Source: Hydractinia symbiolongicarpus (taxonomy: Eukaryota; Cnidaria; Hydrozoa; Anthoathecata; Hydractiniidae). Taken from it: DNA of 60,000 nt. The notes under the pieces were generated by a model. It was not told the origin of the DNA and searched no databases. It was given only the letters and a program-made list of their open reading frames with translations. Positions 45,901 through 56,373 of this stretch are shown here, piece by piece; position 1 is the first letter of the stretch, and each line of letters opens with the position of its first letter. The stretch spans positions 26,067,851-26,127,850 of the forward strand of contig NC_079877.1 in assembly GCF_029227915.1 (NCBI RefSeq), given 5' to 3'. The position numbers were made by a program, and so were the translations under genes.

Positions 45901-48872
45901 TCATAGTTGCATCTATTGGAGGAATATTGATTGTGATTGCTTTAGTGGCTGTGTGTATATACCGGGAAAAGTCAGGGTATGTGGCGTGCCAAAATTAAAT
46001 TGAAATACTATTTTTCTGTTTGCAAATATTCTTTATAACTAATGTAGTGCTTGGTAATGAACTTGGTTTCAATTTTGAAAATGTTATCACTTATCTTCAA
46101 GCGTTGCAATTGAATCATTAAAATGGTATGTCATAAATAAGCGAGTTTATTCTAGGCTATGTTTCGACAGCTACAGCTGTCATTGACAGACATTGATCGA
46201 AATCATCTTTGTCACTCAATAGTTGAGGAGGCATTTAAAGGATCGAAATTAGTCAATCAGATCAAAGCAATTAAAGTAACCTTGATGGAAACAAAATATT
46301 GATTAAAATCTATCCTTTTCCTAAAAATTCGCTTTTTCCGTTACATTTGTGTCGAATTAATTTGCTCTGTTTTGAAATAATTGCTTTTCAACTATACTTC
46401 TGGAAGTTGATAGGAAATACTATTGATACGAGTATTTCTGTCTATACTATTTATGGTTTCTTCCACCTTTTTCGCTGTTTAACCGGACTCACGGTGTATG
46501 TTTTATTTATTATTCTATAACATGATTACGCTTCCAGTTATGGCTCGCAATCTTATTTTTGTCTGTATCAGCGTCGTGTACAGATCTTTTGTCCTCCCGC
46601 ACACTTTGAAACATTTATTTCACCGACATCATAATCCTTAAATAGGATTTCATAGACACTACTTATTTTGTGTTTCCGATGCGACAGTATACTACGTAGC
46701 GTGTTTTGAGATTGAAACACTGGCTTTATTTTATGATTTTGTTTAACCGTTTCTTGTTTCTGGTATATGGCATGGCATATAAAGTATAGCTACTGGTTCA
46801 TCTTTTGCATCCTTCTATTCCTGATTTTTTTTTCAACCCTTTAATGGTTCGTCTCGAGTAATTGTTTGCAAGTAGAGCGTTGCTTATGTGTCCTTACTCA
46901 TTCTTTCGTTCTTTTTCTTTACTGACTCCATTGACTGCTCTGTCCAATAATAAGGACACTACACTTTCTTTGCAGGACATTTAGTGATTAGATGTGTAGT
47001 TGAAATATTGGTCGGTGTGAGTTGGTTTACGGTATACTAATACTGAAAAATGGCCACCGTTGCGGGAATAATTTTTTCGTGAAACGCGTTTAGATGTGCT
47101 CTTTAAATAATCTCCAAACCCTAAGAGCGTGATCTGCAGTTGATAAAGCTGCAGTCTGATGTGCCCGCATATCTTTTTCAGCTACCACATAGGAAGTTGG
47201 GCCATCAATAGCCACACTGTCAGCTTGTGTTTAGAAGTTTTTGTGAGTACTACCAACAAGGTTAGGACAAAAAAGGACAAAAAAATGAGACTGCATCCCA
47301 TAGCCGGAAGAATGATTAAATGATTTTGTTTTAAATTTTCCGAAATATATAATAATATCGTGTAGAGTAGATAATGTCGTGAAAATTACCCTTTTTGTGA
47401 CTAATTTTTTCTCTATTACTCTTGGTTAGATCGGATTTTTAACACCTCTCTCTCTTTTTCCCACAGACATTGCTACATGGTATAACGTTAAGGTTGATGC
47501 TTATTTATCTATATTTATCAAAATTCTTTCTTTAGTTTTAGGGAGAAAAACAAACATATATCCAAAGAAGAATCTAATATTTACACTTCAGGAAACGAAA
47601 ATACCTCTCTATCAAAATCTCCTCCTAGTATACCAGTAAAACAAGAACCAAATGTGATTATCCCGCTCGAAAGTCCAGTTCACAGCAACGGCTGCAATTA
47701 TGGTAAGCCATCTTCAGTGATATTATATTGTTTAAACGCAGAGAGACTGTACCAAGACACATTATAAGCCATCTTATGAACTTATCTAACTAGAAAACTG
47801 TCAAAGTGTAGTTAAAGGCATTTGCTAAAAAAAGGAGAACATTTATCTGCTATGAAGTGTCAGCCATTTTTTCATTGTTATAAACAGTATAACTAAAGCT
47901 TTAATTTTTCTACAGAGAGTTCTATCGAAGGCGTATTACAGTATATTCTCGTTAAGTGGGACATTTAAGGGACGAAGGGAAATTGTACTACTTAGCATGT
48001 ATCCTACTTAGGGGCTATTTTTTTCATACCTGAGATTCTAATCTGTATGCTGCAACTGCTCCAAGTGCTCTGGTGACCAAAAAACAGCTCCGACATTTTA
48101 TTGTTCTGTAAAAATATGGCTTATATTTCTGCATAATTACGAAACCACGGCTCTTTGCAAACAATAATGACTGTTTTAAAAACAAAAGTGCTGACAGCCA
48201 TAGAGTCAAAATTCTAACTTTAGGGAGGAACGTTTTTTTGCAAGGGCGTTTAAAAGGATTGGGGCGTTATCAAAGCATTACTCTACGTCTGCATAATATT
48301 GATTAGATCTTACACAAATTTGTTTTTCAGAGTCCGAAGGATATTACACAGAAATGATCGATGGCACGGACTTCCCAAATTATACGCAACCAAATGTAAC
48401 AGAGAGTTACGAAGTCAATAATATTGATCTGAAGGTAGGTCTCTTTAAGCGGGTTCACACTTCATTCCTCGTAGTCTCACGAATAAGCGACCATGAATCT
48501 GCACATGCGCAATGTTTATTTTCTAGCATACTATGTAACCACGGCAAATAAAAACTGATTAATCAGATTTCTAAATCCAATTTTAAAACGAGGTTTGGAA
48601 CTTTAAAATGAAAAACAAAGTTGAAAGAAAAGTTCTTGTTTTGAAAATTTTTTGTGTGTAATGTTTAATATAAACATTGAATGTATTTATCTTATCTTTA
48701 TGTGCAGTTTTATTTTTCCCGCTAATGTGTGAACTGCATTCTTTCATTTTTGTATTCTCCCTATTCGAAAAACTACAACAAATGACTGTGAACCCACCTT
48801 TACACGGTAAAAAGGGTTAACACTTTCCACTTTTCTATACATTTCACATCTTATATTATTTTTCAGCTATAG
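39999..48872 (+). CDS. Type I receptor-like protein: signal peptide, MAM, three EGF, TM, tyrosine-containing tail
   Basis: Exon model with GT-AG sites and matching phases: 39999-40065 (signal peptide, MTGKRSTFYCLVFAVLHYIC), 42139-42270, 43256-43402, 43678-43778, 44076-44163 (together one MAM domain: FRCDFEDDVCGFTSS, GDYYVFYEASESEN, WRNFSISFWLHAYG, ADFALDSLWIG), 44449-44580 (EGF1, CNAGFVGNGF), 44969-45097 (EGF2, CSCKPGFVGNG), 45183-45311 (EGF3, calcium-binding DLNEC and CINTPGGYKC), 45724-45976 (Ser/Thr stalk, then TM helix IMYIIVASIGGILIVIALVA), 47542-47702 and 48331-48434 (cytoplasmic tail), and a tiny last exon ending TAG at 48872. Total 482 aa. The tail has SKSPPSIPVKQEP, EGYYTEM (a YxxM motif) and ESYEVNN. 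Only the first Cys pair of the MAM domain is visible; the later pair seems lost. The final exon is the least certain; a downstream AG gives an alternative end. MAM/EGF ectodomains mediate adhesion or ligand binding; this receptor's ligand is unknown. Introns carry several repeats. Confidence 0.75.
40140..40325. repeat. Degenerate C-rich short repeats (intron 1)
   Basis: Irregular copies of GGA(T/C)AATTCCC/CCCCTGAATAATC about 20-30 bp apart. They give a spurious minus-strand ORF. The sequence lies in the first intron of the MAM/EGF gene. Confidence 0.5.
40873..40965. mobile_element. Foldback MITE (CAACCTCGTCTCC...), intronic
   Basis: Terminal repeats CAACCTCGTCTCCAGGGTTC and a right arm ending GGACGAGGTTG. 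No target duplication is visible, so it is older or rearranged. Confidence 0.7.
41300..42000 (+). pseudogene. Transposon-associated ORF remnant (VDYN...TFHGMGII family)
   Basis: Within intron 1 of the receptor gene, broken frames read LHAKIVELGEDSHCHYKTSL, FEHYEDHSVHSNLKCTTLL, VIDCFNPILHWRGHRQTF, FTQLVGHKVDYNISTLAGK and ATFHGMGIIF. The order and the (D)NVDxN...TLxGKxTFHGMGII pattern match a family of repeat-linked ORFs common in cnidarians, to which the 6.1-6.7 kb remnant probably also belongs. Many stops occur. Function unknown. Confidence 0.4.
42478..42990 (-). repeat. Interspersed repeat, inverted relative to the 13.6-kb copy
   Basis: About 42640-42980 is the reverse complement of about 13850-14140 with moderate divergence (AATTGCCAAATATTGCCCGA and neighbouring blocks). 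Its left end has TTAACCCTATTCC twice. It lies in intron 2 of the receptor gene. Confidence 0.55.
44236..44440 (+). repeat. TTAACCCTATTCGG-family repeat with poly(C)
   Basis: Starts TTAACCCTATTCGGTCCGGG, has GTGGATTCCACC and a C18 run, then a GACAAAATGGCAGCAATAAT block similar to 42575-42600. It lies between MAM exon 4 and EGF1. Confidence 0.55.
45977..47541. other. Long intron of the receptor gene, no feature seen
   Basis: Separates the TM exon from the first cytoplasmic exon. No exon-like open frame with good splice sites was found inside. Confidence 0.4.
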
Positions 48873-49019
48873 CAATTCAAATTTCGAATCGGCAATGAAA
48901 CAAACTGGCAAATTAACAAATGTCGAAATTGCTTAGAACAGTAAAGACATGCACATGCGTTTTTGTTATCATGGACATTACAATAGACTCTATAACTCGA
49001 ACACACACAAGGGATCACA

Positions 49020-49094
49020 CAACCTCGATCCCGTCGATGAAGTTGACTCCGTAGTAACGGTTTTGGGGACTAAAAGACCCTTGGGATGAGATTG
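49020..49094. mobile_element. Foldback MITE, degenerate (CAACCTCGATCCC)
   Basis: Left arm CAACCTCGATCCCG and right arm GGGATGAGATTG, partly complementary. No target duplication was found. Confidence 0.5.
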
Positions 49095-49345
49095 GGATTA
49101 AGAATCATTCGAGCTATAGAGCGTATAAATAATAGAAAATTACTCAATTTTTTTGTAAATTTTATAGCCAATCTAGCATGGTACTAAGTTGTTATATTCT
49201 TTGCCTTGTATAATTTGTTCTCCACAGCACAGAGTTTAAAAAACGTATATCGAAAATGTATATTTGATAAATACAGTGCACCGCAATGGAGTCGTTCGAC
49301 TGCATTTAAATCATAAGTCACATGTTTTAATTTCAAGATAACCCA

Positions 49346-49440
49346 CAACCTCATCCCCAGGGCATTTGGTATCTTTTCTAACATCAGACGGCGATGCCCC
49401 GGTAATAGAAAAAAGGCAACAGGCGCTGGGGACAAGGTTG
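49346..49440. mobile_element. Foldback MITE (CAACCTCATCCCC...), 95 bp, with 9-bp TSD
   Basis: Terminal repeats CAACCTCATCCCCAGGGC and CGCTGGGGACAAGGTTG. Exact 9-bp flanking repeats GATAACCCA at 49337-49345 and 49441-49449. Confidence 0.85.
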
Positions 49441-49566
49441 GATAACCCACTGTTGTTGATTTGGAATTGAAATTGTGTAAAGCTCTTACACATATCATAA
49501 TGTTCTATTTTTTAAGAGTAAATACTCTATGAGACAAACATAAATATATTTTAGAAGAACTACTTT

Positions 49567-49679
49567 GTTCATCACTAGCATACTGTCTGGCAGTAAGGGG
49601 GATTCTATCCGCTGTCCCCAGAACTGGGATCCGCAGACAAACCCACTACACTACGTGCCGCAATATGTTAGTGATGAAC
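49567..49679 (-). repeat. tRNA-like sequence inside an inverted repeat (tRNA-derived element)
   Basis: On the minus strand 49659-49589 is a 71-nt tRNA-like block. It starts GGCACGTAGTGTAGTGGG (box A-like), has a GATAGAATCCC stretch where box B would be, and ends TACTGCC, which pairs imperfectly with GGCACGTA. It is enclosed by a perfect 11-bp inverted repeat GTTCATCACTA (49567-49577) and TAGTGATGAAC (49669-49679). More likely a tRNA-derived SINE-like element than a working tRNA, because box B is degenerate. Confidence 0.45.
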
Positions 49680-50104
49680 TCAGATAGTTTATCCGGATGG
49701 TGTGTATACATAGGTTAATATTTATCATAGCACATCCGTGTTTCATTCTCAACAGAGAATGCTTCACCCCGATCAGACCTCTGATCATGACGGGCGAGTA
49801 TAATGCGTGTAAGTGATATTGTAGAAGAACGACTTTGTTCTTTTACCATTCATCAAAGTCAGGTTTTAATGTTTTTGTAACAAAATCTTTATAGCAAATT
49901 GTTGGATGGAAACCAATCTACACTGCTCCTAGTCACGTTTAAGTGAGCATCGTTACCTGGGTATATACAATGCTACAAACAAAGATATTACACAATGATA
50001 TTCAATGACCAAAATTTAGAATATAAAAATGTGTACTTTTGCATGCATCTTCTTGGCAAGAAGATACCACCCCCTCCCCCCCCCCCCCCAACACTACATT
50101 ACAT

Positions 50105-51460
50105 AATTAGGAAATTTTGAACTCCTCGAAACCGTCACACACGTAGGAGAAATCACGCTATTCATTACCTTTCACCTTTTGGGTAAATCGGGCCAAAAAC
50201 CTTTGTAAATTACATTTGAAAATTTTATTTGGCTGATTATATATTTTTCTAGGAAAAAACATTATTGTGGTGTTGTTCCTTCACAAACTTTGACCGTGTC
50301 TGAAAAAAATCCGGCCTTGAAACAGATCGAAAATTCCCGCCTCAAAATCAAACGAGCTTTTTCGTCTTAAAAAATAAAGGGATCGAAAATTCCCGCCTTT
50401 TCGCACCGGATCGAATATTCCCGCCCGTTTTATTAGGCGTATACATAGACGTCCGCATCCCTATCAAGATACTATAACTTATTTCGTCAATATTCAGTAA
50501 GTACATTCAAATTTGCATGTAGCTAGGCGTTCATTTCAATGTTGTCTAAACTAAGTACATTTTTTAAAAAAAACCAACAGGGTTTTCTGTAATTCCAGGG
50601 AGTTTGCTCAGGCATTTCCCTGTTGGGCAAGTAGAACATGTTTCACAGAAACAGGGAAAAAACGAAACTTTAATTTCTTCGTAGATAATGTCGCTATATA
50701 CAGGCCAATAAAGGAAATAAACAGAATTTTTTTGGAAAAAGTAGCCTTATCCTCCACAACTAGTGCAAAATAAATGAAAAAGTGTTGTTCGCTATTTAGA
50801 GAAGAAAAAGAAAAACAACTTGGACTTGCTACTTAAAAGAAAAACTCAAAAAAATGGAAATCGAGTATTTTGGTCCATGCATAAACATCATGCCTACCAT
50901 TTCCCTTTATGAAAAACTGCATCAACCACTGAAGCATATATCAACACACGACCACCTTTCTTCATCGCATTTTTCCACACGTCAACGAAAACATTACGCA
51001 TATACAATCAAATTAAATTAAATGGAAATACCACTACAATACATACATATACGCACACTCATACTAAACGACATAACGTGCGGCCAAACCCTCACCAGGT
51101 AAACCAGGTAAGCACATTCTTTACACCTCTGTATTCTCCATACATCACCACCAACAACAACCAAAACACAAGAACTATACACTCCTCCCTAAAGAAGAAA
51201 TTCCGAACCAAACGCCTCAACCAAAACCACTTATGGATCTAAAAATCAGACCACTGAAATTTAATTTCAAGAAATACACCCAATCCAATAACCACAACTC
51301 CTATATATATATACCAATCAAAGAAATCCTCGAGTACGAATCCGAATAAACCAATACAGATATCAAACAAATATGTAAGAAAATATATAAGAATTGTTGC
51401 TATTTTTAACAATGTCACACAACCTTCCCACTACAATGATAGCCCTTACAAAAAATGTAC
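50105..51460 (+). mobile_element. Second Penelope-like element copy, truncated and decayed
   Basis: Aligns in order with 26.7-29.15 kb: end of the RT (GAACTCCTCGAAACCGTCAC), TTCCCGC motifs (about 50325-50430), hairpin arms TTCCCTGT/ACAGGGAA (about 50615-50657), and the Lys-rich ORF (GPCINIMPTISL) with the AGGTAAACCAGGTAAG junction near 51100. It is strongly 5'-truncated and full of stops. A C-rich run precedes it (50070-50090). Confidence 0.65.
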
Positions 51461-52280
51461 CTTATATAAGATTTCAGGGATTTTTTTATGGGTTTGTGAG
51501 TCTACTAAAATTGTGTCTATATAATCATGTATATCTTTTTTCCTCCTTACAGACTCTGACATACGTTCAATCCGAATCACGTTTTATTTTGTATGGCTAC
51601 ACCTACTAAAGCGATATTGGATGAAGGGATACTCAGCCCGTGTAGCCAACTAAAGCCATCTATATTTTGGAATAAATTATAAGATGTTAATCATTGAATG
51701 CGGGTTGTATAAACTGCAAAAATATATAGGTGTTTTTATTGTATATATATACTAATGCTGTGATATATACTGAATATATACTACTTATATATACTGCTAA
51801 AATATCTCCGCAAACTGCGTAAACAACATTAAGTTTTATGATTTTTTATCCGGTCATAATAGGCTGTTAAGATTACCCAACCTCGTACCCATTTTTCACA
51901 GCTTTTTAATTGCTTTTATTGCATACAAACGTTGTCTTTCAATCGCTGTTGCTATTAGGCCATGTAAATAGCATTAAATTTTAAAATTTCTGCTTCGCGC
52001 CAATACAACAACTCGTTAAACTTCACCAATGTTTCCTATTAGCCACATGAAAAGTTTATTTGGTATCAATATTCAATATTTTGTAGATCATGAAACATTT
52101 TTATTTTCATAGATTTTAAAGAGGAAAAATTCATTCAAACATAAAAATGAATAATTTAGTGTTTGTTATGATGCTATACAGATTTCACTGTAAACGATAT
52201 TTTTGGAACATATGAATATTGTTTTCAACCAGAGAGCATGTAAAACTAATTCTTATTACGTTGTGAGTTTTATTTTCATG
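51461..52280. other. Upstream region of the PAN/EGF gene
   Basis: AT-rich with TATATA-rich stretches at 51740-51800 and a solitary CCAACCTCGTACCC half-repeat near 51878. The ORF at 51394-51609 has no features. No promoter element can be fixed. Confidence 0.3.
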
Positions 52281-52282
52281 CA

Positions 52283-53779
52283 ATGATGAATTTGCCACTG
52301 GTATTTTTCATTTCGATGACCTTTAACCTTTATAAAGCGCACATTTTGAGACTACCTGAATGTGGGAAATATGACGCAATGTGGACAGTCCTTTACGAAG
52401 GTCAAAAATTAATTGGCGCTGTACACACTGTCTCATCTAATCTCACTTTACGCCAGTGCCTGAGAAAATGTATGCTGTACTGGAGGTGCAAGAGCATCAG
52501 TGTTCACAGCGAAGAAAAACTTTGCATGATACATGATAGTCGAAATGGAGAAAACGGAACATCACTAGAGACTGTAACGGGTTGGGTTCACATGGAAACT
52601 GACCCGCTCGGAAAAAACGTGAGTAAACTTCCACTCTAAAGGTGGATTTCCACTTAAACTATTTTCTCGCCCGCGCGTGTATAAATATGATGAAACGATT
52701 TGAGCATGCGCAATAGTTAATAACACAAATAATTAGCGCATCTTTTTACGGCGTGTCATCGGTCGTAAACAATTATACTATTTCTGCGGTCATTAAAAGC
52801 TTACAAAAAGCGGCAAGCTATATAAGTACATTTTTAGTTAGCCTTTAACCCGTGGAAAAATCCTCAGGTTCGCACGGTCAGCGTAATGAATTACTCTGCG
52901 GGGCGTCTAAATAAAGCTTTTTACTGTTGTTATATTTTTTACTGTTGATTTCGTATAGCTTGGTCCCACTTGCAACGAACGAAGCCCCTGTGGTGGAGGG
53001 CAGCAATGTAAAGACACGTGCACAGACAAAGGATACACATGCTTTTGTAGAGGTATGCCTCTTTTTAAATTTTAGGGAGCCGTTATTACGGAGCGCAAAT
53101 CAATCAAAAATGCCCCAGGAACAAAGTTAAATTTCCACTGTTCCCTGTTAATTGATATGCTGCTAACAATATTCATCATGCATTGTCCCCGACAAGCATA
53201 AAAAAGAAAATTAATTTTCTAAACTTTTGGGTGGGTGAGCTGGGTGATACATTTACTAAGAAACCTTAAAGTCATGTGATGGTGGACTTCAAAGTAACAA
53301 CAGATAAATAAATAATTTCGACTTATGTCAATTTTATTTATTCAGATACTTGGATATTACAGGCAACGGGTATGTGTGTTTCTGGTCAGGATGGTGTGTT
53401 TGGAGAGTTTTCCCTGACACAGAGTGGTGTTCTCGTGGATTTAAAACTGCAACACGTTGGTATAAGCACATTACAATGTTTTCCAACTGCTGCAGCTACC
53501 AATTGGGGATGCGGACTACGCTTAAACAATATTGGTGTTGTTGTTACTGACGGTAAAAACAACATAATAATTCCTGATCAAGCATTAATTGACAGCATGG
53601 GAGAATATAAATTAACAGGATTTCATGGTAACTCTGATCATATTGTATATAGCGACTATTCTAAAACGGTAGTCAGTGGACAAAAGATGAGATTATGGTA
53701 CGCGCAGGATCTTCTTAAAAGAGGTGAGTTTGATAACTCTGGAACGTCCTGTGCAGACGTGTATGCAAAATTTTGTTAA
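52283..53779 (+). CDS. Secreted PAN/apple-EGF protein with cnidarian-type C-terminal domain
   Basis: Three exons with matching phases: 52283-52618, 52959-53052, 53346-53779; 287 aa. Exon 1 encodes a signal peptide (MMNLPLVFFISMTFNLYKA) and a PAN/apple-like domain: PECGKYD, TLRQCLRKCMLYWRCKSISV and KLCMIHD, with Cys spacing of the apple fold. Exon 2 is one EGF-like domain (CNERSPCGGGQQCKDTC to CFC). Exon 3 holds a domain of about 140 residues starting with TWILQATGMCVSGQDG, then NWGCGLRLNNIGV, MRLWYAQDLLKRG and the tail DNSGTSCADVYAKFC before TAA. I recall this WYxxDL...DNSG...CxDVYA ending from cnidarian secreted proteins, but it has no function I can name. AATAAA at 53910-53915 is a likely polyadenylation signal. 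PAN and EGF domains bind proteins or glycans outside the cell. Confidence 0.75.
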
Positions 53780-53909
53780 TTAGTGAAGACTAACTGCTAA
53801 ATGATGTCGCATCAAGAAGTAGAAATCATTCAGATTTTTATACTTTACAGAATTTGTTACCACTAAAAGTAGCTTATTTAGGTGCTTACATATATACTCT
53901 ATTCGCATC

Positions 53910-53915
53910 AATAAA
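53910..53915 (+). terminator. Polyadenylation signal AATAAA for the PAN/EGF gene
   Basis: AATAAA about 130 bp after the TAA at 53779 on the same strand. This is a normal distance for an animal 3' UTR. Confidence 0.5.
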
Positions 53916-54052
53916 CTTTTTTAAGGAATAGCCAGAATCATAGGGCATTGTTTTTACATTCTTTGAGAGCATAATGTATATCTTCTTCCTCACGGATTTC
54001 CTGTATTTTATGAATTACCTCACTAGTACTTGCCTAAAATTGCACATCTATC

Positions 54053-54098
54053 TTTCTCGTCCCCAGAGCTCTTTTTTTATCTCAAAGGGACGAGAATG
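54053..54098. mobile_element. Short foldback MITE relative (CTCGTCCCCAG)
   Basis: CTCGTCCCCAGAGCTC and GGGACGAG form a small inverted pair. It is a fragment of the family seen at 33-49 kb. Confidence 0.5.
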
Positions 54099-54479
54099 TA
54101 CATCTACGACTTTGGGATGCATTTTCCGGTAAATCACAAGTTTTACTTTTTATATACAATTTTTGCACAGTGGCTAGCAGCGTTCTGCGCTGTGCTAAAA
54201 ATATTCTTGTAAATAATATTTGCATGTACATTAAGAAAAAGTAATAAATCAAAGAAACGCAAATATCAGACATTTTAATTCTCGTATGTTAATTCGAACC
54301 TTTATGATAGAGGGTTTGTTTTGGTTAACTCTATTCAGAGCGGCGGATGGGAAAAATATCTTAGCTGTCGTACTTTTGTTATTCACATTAGCTTCGAATT
54401 TTTTATAGCTGATTTTTAAAATATTTTTGCATCAATTTCACAAGCATGTGGTATGCCACGCCCACTTTTGAAAGCTATC

Positions 54480-54581
54480 TCTTTAATAACAGCCGTATTC
54501 TGTTTGTGCGCGAGAAAAAATCTTGTCACAAAATAAATAGGACGGGCGAACCTGTGGATCTATCCGCGGGATACCGACTAG
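54480..54581 (+). mobile_element. Helitron-like 3' end
   Basis: GACGGGCGAACCTGTGGATC leads into a hairpin (CTGTGGAT/ATCCGCGGG) followed by CTAG at 54578-54581. The next bases TCTCTTTAGTAAAAACCG resemble another unit's 5' end, as in the 7.5-9.5 kb array. Confidence 0.5.
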
Positions 54582-55965
54582 TCTCTTTAGTAAAAACCGT
54601 ATTTCGTCCGTCATTTTTATACGCACCACATAATAAACATGTTTAGCTGGACAGGAACACATTGTTTTTGTTTTTACTAGATTTTTTTTTAATCAAACCA
54701 CATACAAGCTAGATTTCTTTCCAATCAAAAAACAAACTCTAAATCAACAAAAATCAGTAGTTTTGGTACAATACATATATTCCTGCCATAAAACGTTTAT
54801 ACATAAACAACAACTTACAAAGATTTAAAAGCTAATCCTACTAAAATTAGTTTTTTCGACATTTTATATGGTCCTTTCACAAAAATTTGAGCCTCCTAGC
54901 CTCTTCAAAGAAGATTTTTTTTTTCCAAAACGCTTAGGAAATATTATTTAAAAGTGCTAAGTTATCCGGTACACAAACTTTAATTTTTGATTTATGAAAG
55001 TTTATCCAAAAAATTTAGCTTCCAAATTTAAAGCTATGAGCTCTTTCGTTTACTGTGAATGATTAAAAAAGGGTCTAGGGGCATATTTAACCCTATTTTT
55101 ACCAAACCATTTTGCCCCAAACCTCCAAAACCCATTTTAATGAGTGATTAAATCTATTTTTCGCGTAAAATAATTTTTCGCGTTTAACTTATAAAGTATT
55201 TCGGGTGGGATAATTTTTTGGGATGTATTTTTTTTCAATTTAACTTACGCGAATCGGCTTCCTACAATCGGGGTCACAATATGTTGGGACAAGACAACGA
55301 ATTTCGAAGTTCGACACCACAAGTAATTGCGTAGGCTCATTCTATAAATGTTCGGATCTTAGGTTATTTGGTAAATACAAAATTCTTAAAATGTGCTATT
55401 TGTTGCTGACGTCAGCAAGGTCATTAATCACGAATTCCGGGTCCTTCGTGGTCCCCGATGTGAATTATGTCGGTGTGCGGGCGTGCTAAAGAATGTGACT
55501 AGCAACTTTTCAACACTCTCTGCTTGGCTTGCTTGTGTGCAAAGGTAGCACCTTGCAGCCTGCCGGCTTCCGAGTATTGACTATTTGACTCTTTTGTCCA
55601 TATTTGGATAATGAGTAAAAAACTGCCGTAGTCTCAATATTTTTGTCCACGATTGTAGGCTATTTCGCGTAGGATAAACTTTTGCGAATCTGCCTGTCAG
55701 TCTTCTTTGCGGGTATTTACTTTCGCAAAAAGGCTTAAAAACGCTGAATTTTCTGGACATGTAACTTTGTCAAAATTGACATGCAGTAAGAGTAAATAAG
55801 AAAGACTACGAGAGATTACGAAGGACTAAGCACTTATAAGCGTGTATCGTCGGTCAGCTGTAGACACAAATTTACAAATATGTTCATAGAAGTGCTCCTT
55901 AACTGAATCAAAAGCAAGGATTTGTCAGAGTATAGTATTCGATAAAGGCAAATATTGTATTTCAA
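54582..55965. other. Non-coding stretch with TTTTTCGCG motifs
   Basis: No gene was seen. TTAACCCTATTTTTACC near 55088 is a degenerate end of the 13.6-kb family. TTTTCGCG/CGCGAATC motifs at 55155-55260 and 55660-55690 match the type at 24.3 kb. Confidence 0.35.
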
Positions 55966-56120
55966 CCTAACCTTGTCCCCAGGACTTGTTAGGCTTTTAT
56001 ATTTGGACGGCCGGAAGAAACCGTCCAAATAAAAAAGCTTGTGGTAGAGCCTTCGCTACCAGTGCGGAAGAACTTGGGTTTAAACCCTCGGCCGAGAGAT
56101 TTCTGTGCTTGCGCGATCTT
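55966..56120 (+). repeat. Composite repeat: foldback arm, hairpin and tRNA-like (SINE) block
   Basis: CTAACCTTGTCCCCAGGAC is the MITE-family arm. Then comes the hairpin TTTGGACGG...CCGTCCAAA. From 56036 follows a tRNA-like block: AGCTTGTGGTAGAGC (D-arm/box A), an anticodon-arm-like CTTCGC...GCGGAAG, and GGGTTTAAACCC (T-arm/box B) at about 56075-56087. Box A to box B spacing is tRNA-like, so a tRNA-derived SINE head is likely. Confidence 0.5.
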
Positions 56121-56237
56121 CTTTTTTCAAAAGGGAGCCTTAAATGCATCAGTACCTCCTTTGCAGGACCCTAGTTAATAGCAGTACCACCAATAAGGGG
56201 AACTAAAAAGGCTATCGTGGATAAATAATAACAATGA

Positions 56238-56373
56238 TCTATATTATAATGCCTGTAACGTCTGTCTGTCTGTAACGCAAAATGGTAGCTTAGCTGCGCA
56301 AGTAGCGAGACGCACGCAATGCGTTAAAAAAGGACGGGCGAACCCGTGGATTTTTTCACGGGCAAGCGACTAG
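56238..56373 (+). mobile_element. Complete short Helitron-like element, 136 bp
   Basis: Starts TCTATATTATAATGCCTG after A and ends with hairpin CCCGTG...CACGGG and CTAG, followed by T. This is insertion between A and T, as Helitrons do. The interior GCAAAATGGTAGCTTAGCTG is shared with the copy at 59.6 kb. Confidence 0.65.

Noticed and set aside
47914-47970. Possible extra cytoplasmic exon of the receptor (ESSIEGVLQ after a CAG acceptor)
   Set aside because: No convincing donor follows, and the flanking exons already join in phase without it.
53724-53779. Possible splice donor GTGAGT at the end of PAN/EGF exon 3
   Set aside because: Reading through gives DNSGTSCADVYAKFC and a stop, which fits the domain ending. 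No good acceptor exon follows.
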